NCBI GenBank assembly: GCA_001689535.1 | Contig: LUJP01000021.1 | Location: forward strand, 400 to 11,247 | Direction of reading: 5' to 3' | Source: Bacteroidales bacterium M5 | GTDB lineage: Bacteria; Bacteroidota; Bacteroidia; Bacteroidales; Muribaculaceae | DNA: 10,848 nt | Shown here: piece after piece, positions 5,972 through 10,848 of the stretch | Layout of the letters: every line of letters begins with the position of its first letter | Position numbering within the stretch: position 1 is the first letter of the stretch | Made by a program: the position numbers and the translations under genes | Notes under the pieces: generated by a model | What the model saw: the letters and a program-made list of their open reading frames with translations, nothing else | What the model was told of the DNA's origin: nothing | The model's database searches: none

Positions 5972-7066
5972 CTATCGAAGAATTCGCTGATAGACGGTGA
6001 GAGTCTGGGTAGCGATACGGTTCCACTCGTAGGGAGTGAGGTCGTAGGTGCGGGGGGAGGGAAGGGTGAGCGTTGCCGTCATGGCGCGGGCCATTGCGGC
6101 GGGATCGCCGGGGGGGAAGAAGCTGTCGCGGTGCAGACCGGAGAGGCGGTTGGCGGGGATGTCGCTCAGGGCTATCCGGCGACCGGCGGCCATGGCTTCG
6201 AGAAGTGAGATTGACAGCCCTTCGTGGTAGGACGGCAGAACGAAAAGAGCCGCTCCGCCCATGAGCTGACGGAGTTTTTCGCCATGCACTTCACCGGCCA
6301 TGATCGCTCCGGCCCGGTGGGCAAGGTCATGCAGTTGTCGGCTATATGGGGTGGGGGGAATCGCGCTTCCGGCAATCACAAGTTTCATGCCGGGAACCTC
6401 CAGCTGCCGGTAGGCTTCTGTCAGGTCGTGAAATCCCTTTTCGCGGGAAAGGCGTCCGAGCGCGAGTATATAACCGTCGGGTTCCAACCCCATTTCCCGT
6501 ATCAGTCCGAAGTCCTCCACCGGCGTGGGAACGCCGACACCGTTGGCTATCACGCTGATCTCCTTCCGGCCGTAACGCTGGCGCAATTCGGCGGCAATTC
6601 CGGGCGATATGGCAATTACGGCATGGCTCATCCGGGTTGACCACCGCTCACCGAGGCGGAGAATGGTGCGTGCCACCGACCCCCATTTCGGGCGGCGGTA
6701 ATCGGCGCCGTGGTTTGTGACAACTGTCCGCATCCCCAGCAATCGGGCCAGCGGCACGAAGATTCCGGGGCCTATGGCATGGATATGGACCACGTCGGCA
6801 TTATGGCGCCGTGCGTCAAGAATGGCGAGGAATGTGTGCAGGAATGCCTCCAGTCCTTTTATGCGCGGCGCGGCGATGTCGCGCAGAGTCACTCCGCGGT
6901 AAGTGCGGGGCGAGTTGTCGGCAAAATATCCCTTTCGCCTTGCAACGGTCACGTCACAGCCCAGTGCCTGCAGGCGGGGATACAGTTCGCGGCAGTGTGT
7001 CTCCACTCCGCCCTGTATATCGGGGATGCCCCGCGTTCCGGTCACATATACCTTTATCTTTTTCAT
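5972..7066 (-). CDS. GT4-family glycosyltransferase
   Basis: A 364-aa GT-B fold retaining glycosyltransferase acting in the cytoplasm on a nucleotide-sugar donor. The N-terminal half opens with KVYVTGTRGIPDIQGGVET, the glycine-rich acceptor-domain loop typical of rhamnosyl-/mannosyl-type GT4 enzymes (DUF1972-like). HIHAIGPG (95-101) and NHGADYRR follow. The donor domain shows ALGRLSREKGF (R205 and K210 for diphosphate) and the E-x7-E motif E282...E290 in HEGLSISLLE. The frame extends to 7195, but ATG at 7066 is chosen because it overlaps the preceding radical SAM gene's stop as ATGA and begins exactly at the first Rossmann strand. Donor and acceptor cannot be deduced. A surface polysaccharide or glycoconjugate role is likely from the family. 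No strong terminator is seen after its stop. Confidence 0.92.
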   Translation of the reverse strand: MKKIKVYVTGTRGIPDIQGGVETHCRELYPRLQALGCDVTVARRKGYFADNSPRTYRGVTLRDIAAPRIKGLEAFLHTFLAILDARRHNADVVHIHAIGPGIFVPLARLLGMRTVVTNHGADYRRPKWGSVARTILRLGERWSTRMSHAVIAISPGIAAELRQRYGRKEISVIANGVGVPTPVEDFGLIREMGLEPDGYILALGRLSREKGFHDLTEAYRQLEVPGMKLVIAGSAIPPTPYSRQLHDLAHRAGAIMAGEVHGEKLRQLMGGAALFVLPSYHEGLSISLLEAMAAGRRIALSDIPANRLSGLHRDSFFPPGDPAAMARAMTATLTLPSPRTYDLTPYEWNRIATQTLTVYQRILR

Positions 7067-8184
7067 CCCCCATTCTTGATGCTGAACACGGGCTTCAGCC
7101 CTAAAAGTGTGCGGCCCTTGTTGGTCAATGCCCAGCGCGCGGGGACGGTGATATAGCGGTGCATTACCGGAGAGGCTGTGCCTACCATCCAGCACTGTCT
7201 TTCACACGAGGCTACCCACTGGCGCACTTCTGCGGCCCTGGAGGAACGCCAGATGCTTGTGAAGTCAGTTTCACAGATGTTGCCCATGGAAAGCTCGTGG
7301 CCGCATTCCATGCCGTTGCATGGAAACACCTCCCCGTAGGGATCGATGAAGAAATTGGCTGATCCGGCCTCGCACGGGAGCATACGGTTGCCTCCGGCCA
7401 CATAATTGGCCAGCCCCATGTTGAACCATGCGCGAAACCATGATTTGGGGTGACGCTCGCCGAGCTGCATTTCTGCGAGTGCCAGAAAGTCATCGGCAAC
7501 CTTCTCAGGCCGGGGTATCGCATTGTCGGTTTTATGGAAGTAAAATGAGTTGTGGGCGGCCGCCGTGGCAAATTCCATACCCAGGGAGCGTGTGAGCCGG
7601 TAAAGCTGTGCCAGGTCGGAGGAGTTGTCGCCTGATACGGTACATGCCACCCCTATGTCCTTTACTCCAAGTTCGTGAAGGCCTCGGAGAGTGGCCATGC
7701 CACGGCTGAAACTTCCTTCGCGTCCGCGCACGGCGTCGTTTGTGCGCTCCATCCCTTCCAGCGATACGCGTATACCTATGCGGGGGAACTGCCGGGCCAG
7801 GTCGATGATACGGTCGGTAAACCATCCGGAGGTGGAGATGACAATGCGTGGTGTATGACGGTAGCATTCCTCCACAATCTCGGCCAGATCTTCCCTCACA
7901 AATGGCTCGCCCCCGGTAATGTTGATGAATTTCAGACGGGGAAGGGAGCGGAGGTCGGCGGCCTTGATCTCACACGATGTGTCGGTGGGATTTCTCCAGA
8001 TATCACACATGCGGCAACGCATCGGACAGCGATAGGTCACTATCACCGAGGCGTCGCGCGGCACCGGAGTATATTTTTTAGAAGTCTCGCTCACTCTTTC
8101 AGGGAAAAACTCTGGGTTCTGAATGGCTGCGCGCCGCGCAGCATGACGCAAATTTAGCACTTTATTTTTAATTTTGCAGTCCAT
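7063..8184 (-). CDS. Radical SAM protein with SPASM-like C-terminal cysteines
   Basis: A 373-aa (from ATG 8184) radical S-adenosylmethionine enzyme. The CxxxCxxC motif is C53-PMR-C57-RM-C60, ligating the 4Fe-4S cluster, and NITGGEPF (88-95) is the SAM-binding GGE motif. ISTSGW and RVSLEG follow the usual barrel order. The C-terminal part has SPASM-type cysteines: C271, then FFIDPYGEVFPC289, C294, C304 and C327-ERQ-C331, suggesting an auxiliary Fe-S cluster. Families with this layout modify peptides, proteins or carbohydrates. No candidate precursor peptide is visible nearby. In-frame starts also exist at 8193 and 8205 and a GTG at 8094; 8184 is a compromise. Its stop overlaps the glycosyltransferase start (ATGA), so the two probably act on the same product. 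Confidence 0.88.
   Translation of the reverse strand: MDCKIKNKVLNLRHAARRAAIQNPEFFPERVSETSKKYTPVPRDASVIVTYRCPMRCRMCDIWRNPTDTSCEIKAADLRSLPRLKFINITGGEPFVREDLAEIVEECYRHTPRIVISTSGWFTDRIIDLARQFPRIGIRVSLEGMERTNDAVRGREGSFSRGMATLRGLHELGVKDIGVACTVSGDNSSDLAQLYRLTRSLGMEFATAAAHNSFYFHKTDNAIPRPEKVADDFLALAEMQLGERHPKSWFRAWFNMGLANYVAGGNRMLPCEAGSANFFIDPYGEVFPCNGMECGHELSMGNICETDFTSIWRSSRAAEVRQWVASCERQCWMVGTASPVMHRYITVPARWALTNKGRTLLGLKPVFSIKNGG
8169..8176 (+). promoter_or_regulatory. Possible -7 element for the beta-helix protein gene
   Basis: TAATTTTG on the plus strand fits the TAnnTTTG consensus and would start transcription near 8183, about 29 nt before the ATG at 8212. No TTG -33 element is found at 19-22 nt spacing, so the site is weak or depends on an activator or an alternative sigma factor. 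It lies inside the 5' end of the radical SAM coding frame as annotated. Confidence 0.4.
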
Positions 8185-8211
8185 ACCAATCATATACCAT
8201 ACCATCAACCT

Positions 8212-10335
8212 ATGCGAACCATTCTATCACTGACGGCAGCGCTTTTCTCGCTGACCGTTCTTGCGACACCGCTGCAGGTGTCACCGATCCATGTCTCTCC
8301 GTCGGGCAATGACCGCGCTGCCGGAACCATAAAGAAGCCGCTGCGCACAATTGCCGGCGCGCTGCGGAAGGCCGAGGCCATGGATTCATCCGTACGCGCG
8401 GAAATTTTTCTGCATGAAGGGGTCTACCCGCAGGATTCCACGCTTGTCATCACACGTGGCAATCTTTCGGTCAGCGCGTGGCCCGGAGAACGCGCCATAA
8501 TTTCCGGAGGAGCCATTCTCAGTCCGCGCCATCTCCGCAAAGTATCCGATGCGGATGTGGCGGCCGCTATTCCTGCCGAACGGCTCGCTCATATCCGCGA
8601 AATAGATTTCCGCTCTCTCGGCATCCCGGTGGAAGGGCTTCGGCCAAGCGGATTCGGACGCCCGAGCATCGCGGCCTGGACAGAAATATATGTCAACGGC
8701 CGTCCCGGACAGATAGCGCGCTGGCCCAACGATTCCTCTCTGCTTATCGGTAAAATAATAGAGGCCGGAACAGGAGAGCACACGAAAAATGCGCCTTTCC
8801 CGGTATTCGGCTACAATGAGGATCGTCCCTCGCAATGGAAACTCACCGACAATATGTGGATAGGCGGCTATTTCGCCCACGGCTATGCCGACGATATGAT
8901 ACGTGTGGCATCGGTTGACACAGCCACCCGCACCATCCATGCGGCGCAGCACACCGTCTATGGCTTCATGACCGGTGCCGACTGGCGCCGCTGGCACGCT
9001 CTCAATCTTCCGGAAGAACTGGATGTTCCAGGCGAATATGTGATAGATCCCGACCGTGGAAAGATATATGTGTATCTGCCTGAAGGCAAAGTGACCGATC
9101 TCCGTCTGTCGGTGCTCGGAGAGCCGATAGTGGCTGTGGAAAACTGCGCTGATGTGGAGCTGAAGAATCTCACGATAGAATACGGCCGTCAGATAGGTGT
9201 GTATATGGAGAACACCGAAGGTGTAAGGGTGAACGGCTGCGTGATCCGCAATATGGGTGGCCCGGGTGTGGTGATAGGCCGCGGCACCCTGGAGCGCGAC
9301 AACGTGGCCGGACACCAGCATGGAGGCGGTTCCTCGCCGCGCCAGGTGGGCGATCTGATGGGACGCCTGTATGAGGATATCCTTTTCAACCGCAATGCCG
9401 GAAAAAACAACGGGGTGGTCAATTGCCATATCTACAATGTAGGTGCCGGTGGCGTGAGCCTTGGCGGTGGCGACCGGGCCTCGCTTGACCCCGCCGGCAA
9501 TTACGTGGACAGCTGCCGCATCCACGACTACAACCGGATAGAAAAGTCATATCGCCCCGGTGTGTGGATAGACGGCGTGGGTAACCGTGTGAGCCATTGC
9601 TCCATATACAACGCCCCGAGCATGGCCATACTCTTTCACGGCAACAACCATATTATAGAAAACTGCGACATTACCCACGTATGCTCCGAGGTTGACGACC
9701 AGGGAGCTATCTATTACGGCCGCGATGCCTCGGAGCAGGGCAATGTGATTCGCTACTGCTATTTCCATGAACTGAGTCCGCGCCACCGTGTCACAGCCAC
9801 ATATCACGACGACGGAGCCTGCGGAGCCGAGGTCTACGGCAATATTTACTACCGCGCAGGTTCTTTGCCCGTGCTTATAGGCGGAGGACACAACAACAGT
9901 TACCGTAACAATGTGTTTATTGATTCTCCCGTAGCCATCCACATTGACAACCGCATGCAGAACTGGGGCTCAGGCATGGTGGCCCGCGGCGGCATAATAG
10001 ACCGCCGTCTTGCGGAAGTGAAATACCGCGAAGAGCCTTATTCCACCGCCTATCCGTTGCTCACCGTCTACTGGGACGAAGATCCCTCCTTTCCCCGAGG
10101 AAACCTGATAGAGGGCAATCTGTTCTACAAGATAGGCAACGTGGTGAGAGGCCGAAGCGAGTGGCTTGAGATGTGCAACAACTGGACCACCAATTCCGAT
10201 CCCGGCTTCGTTGACCCTGCCGACCCCATGAAGGGTTTCAGAACCGATGCTCCGGTCTATACCCGGATTGCAGGATTCCCGAAACTCCCGTTCTCGGAAA
10301 TCGGCTGTCCGTGGGAGGCCGCCGAGAGAGACTGA
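8212..10335 (+). CDS. Secreted right-handed parallel beta-helix protein, GH141-like
   Basis: A 707-aa exported protein. Residues 1-18 are a Sec signal peptide (cleavage near VLA-TP). IHVSPSGNDRAAGTIKKPL (26-44) is the opening of the DUF1565/beta-helix enzyme architecture. Residues 150-300 form an inserted beta-sandwich-like region with TEIYVNGRPGQIARWPN. From about 305 to 600 the chain shows repeated short coils such as ENCADVELKNLTIEY and NGCVIRNMGGPGVVIG, typical of right-handed helix rungs. Conserved-looking acidic and aromatic patches DDQGAIYYGRD (495-505) and TYHDDGACGAEVYGN (530-544) probably line the active groove. The layout recalls GH141 (fucosidase/xylanase) enzymes, though GH120- or lyase-type helices are possible. 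There is no lipobox, so it is likely periplasmic or secreted. It is transcribed divergently from the radical SAM-glycosyltransferase pair, and no SusC/SusD pair is in the window. Confidence 0.85.
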   Translation: MRTILSLTAALFSLTVLATPLQVSPIHVSPSGNDRAAGTIKKPLRTIAGALRKAEAMDSSVRAEIFLHEGVYPQDSTLVITRGNLSVSAWPGERAIISGGAILSPRHLRKVSDADVAAAIPAERLAHIREIDFRSLGIPVEGLRPSGFGRPSIAAWTEIYVNGRPGQIARWPNDSSLLIGKIIEAGTGEHTKNAPFPVFGYNEDRPSQWKLTDNMWIGGYFAHGYADDMIRVASVDTATRTIHAAQHTVYGFMTGADWRRWHALNLPEELDVPGEYVIDPDRGKIYVYLPEGKVTDLRLSVLGEPIVAVENCADVELKNLTIEYGRQIGVYMENTEGVRVNGCVIRNMGGPGVVIGRGTLERDNVAGHQHGGGSSPRQVGDLMGRLYEDILFNRNAGKNNGVVNCHIYNVGAGGVSLGGGDRASLDPAGNYVDSCRIHDYNRIEKSYRPGVWIDGVGNRVSHCSIYNAPSMAILFHGNNHIIENCDITHVCSEVDDQGAIYYGRDASEQGNVIRYCYFHELSPRHRVTATYHDDGACGAEVYGNIYYRAGSLPVLIGGGHNNSYRNNVFIDSPVAIHIDNRMQNWGSGMVARGGIIDRRLAEVKYREEPYSTAYPLLTVYWDEDPSFPRGNLIEGNLFYKIGNVVRGRSEWLEMCNNWTTNSDPGFVDPADPMKGFRTDAPVYTRIAGFPKLPFSEIGCPWEAAERD

Positions 10336-10342
10336 TAACTAT

Positions 10343-10380
10343 GGAAGCGGGGCGCCCGGCCTGACGGACGTCCCGCTTCC
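10343..10380. terminator. Bidirectional hairpin between convergent genes
   Basis: GGAAGCGGGGC (10343-10353) pairs with GTCCCGCTTCC (10370-10380), an 11-bp GC-rich stem with one G-U wobble and a 16-nt loop. It starts eight nucleotides after the beta-helix stop codon and lies 28 nt beyond the stop of the opposing ABC permease gene, so it can serve both transcripts. Neither side has a clear U tract. Confidence 0.6.
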
Positions 10381-10407
10381 CGTGCAGTCGGGTTGTATGA
10401 AAAACGG

Positions 10408-10848
10408 TTATTCGTATCTTATGGCTTCTATCGGGTCGAGCGATGCGGCTTTCTTGGCCGGGTACCATCCGAAGAATATTCCCGTCACCGTGCAGACCGC
10501 AAAAGAGAGCACCACAGAGTAGAGCTGGATGTAAACGGGCCAGCGGGCTATCACATTCACCATCCACGATGCTATTACTCCGAGCAATATGCCAATGATA
10601 CCGCCGCTAACGCTAATGATTACGGCCTCGATAAGAAACTGCGAGAGGATGTCGATGCCGCGTGCGCCGATTGACATGCGCAGTCCTATCTCGCGGGTGC
10701 GCTCTGTTACTGACACATACATGATATTCATGATGCCGATGCCGCCCACGAGCAGAGAGATTCCGGCTATGCATGCGAGCAACACTGTCATCATGTCGCT
10801 TGTGGAATTCATCATCTCGCTAAGAGGGTGTTTCATAACAACTGTTAA
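10408..10848 (-). CDS. MacB-like ABC transporter permease, C-terminal part (cut by right edge)
   Basis: The last 146 codons of a FtsX/MacB-type permease. The frame is open to the window edge, entering as L-T-V-V before the internal methionine at 10836, so that methionine is not the real start. The sequence SEMMNSTSDMMTVLLACIAG leads into the first visible helix. The signature GGIGIMNIMYVSVTERTREIG and then MSIGARGIDILSQFLIEA is diagnostic for MacB-type exporters. Two further helices (GGIIGILLGVIASWMV and VVLSFAVCTVTGIFFG) precede the typical ending YPAKKAASLDPIEAIRYE. Such permeases work with an ATPase and a periplasmic adaptor in tripartite efflux, or extract lipoproteins or peptides; partners should lie to the right of the window. 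Substrate unknown. Confidence 0.93.
   Translation of the reverse strand, partial: LTVVMKHPLSEMMNSTSDMMTVLLACIAGISLLVGGIGIMNIMYVSVTERTREIGLRMSIGARGIDILSQFLIEAVIISVSGGIIGILLGVIASWMVNVIARWPVYIQLYSVVLSFAVCTVTGIFFGWYPAKKAASLDPIEAIRYE

Noticed and set aside
7675..8157. 160-codon plus-strand open frame
   Set aside because: Antisense to the radical SAM core including the CxxxCxxC and GGE motifs, so not a separate gene.
8386..9525. 379-codon open frame antisense to the beta-helix gene
   Set aside because: It lies wholly opposite a well-supported signal-peptide-bearing gene, has no recognisable domain, and is the usual artefact of codon bias in GC-rich coding DNA.

Overview
The window looks like chromosome from a Bacteroidales bacterium, plausibly Muribaculaceae-like (the family is a guess). 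Three promoters of the Bacteroidota type (TTG, exactly 20 nt, then TAnnTTTG or one mismatch from it) can be read. The outer-membrane receptor carries an N-terminal carboxypeptidase-regulatory-like domain typical of that phylum, and start codons lack strong Shine-Dalgarno sites. All genes except the secreted beta-helix protein lie on the minus strand.

Right-to-left on the minus strand from 5.1 kb to 1: a class-I-type cobalamin riboswitch (4866-5034) with its own promoter drives btuB (TonB-dependent cobalamin receptor) and a BtuF-like lipoprotein, joined by an ATGA overlap. Three nucleotides past the btuF-like stop, a new promoter starts a second transcript. Its roughly 57-nt leader contains what I read as a preQ1-I riboswitch (1389-1419), followed by a YhhQ-type queuosine-precursor transporter and, through another ATGA overlap, a YjjG-like HAD phosphatase that runs off the left edge. 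Two vitamin/nucleobase import operons under separate riboswitches therefore sit back to back. A metabolic link is plausible because the last step of queuosine synthesis by QueG needs cobalamin.

5.2-5.9 kb holds a two-gene module: a four-helix membrane protein overlapping a 66-aa XRE regulator. By eye it is more AT-rich than its neighbours. Its promoter is embedded in a perfect 15-bp inverted repeat that looks like an autoregulatory operator. A 19-bp imperfect hairpin after the XRE gene probably ends its transcript. The 411-bp gene-free stretch 4801-5211 is explained mostly by this hairpin, the btuB promoter and the cobalamin riboswitch.

5.97-8.18 kb encodes a radical SAM/SPASM-like enzyme and a GT4 glycosyltransferase with overlapping start and stop codons. 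Divergent from them is a 707-aa secreted parallel beta-helix protein that resembles GH141-type carbohydrate-active enzymes. It converges on the C-terminal part of a MacB-like ABC permease cut by the right edge, with a bidirectional hairpin between them.
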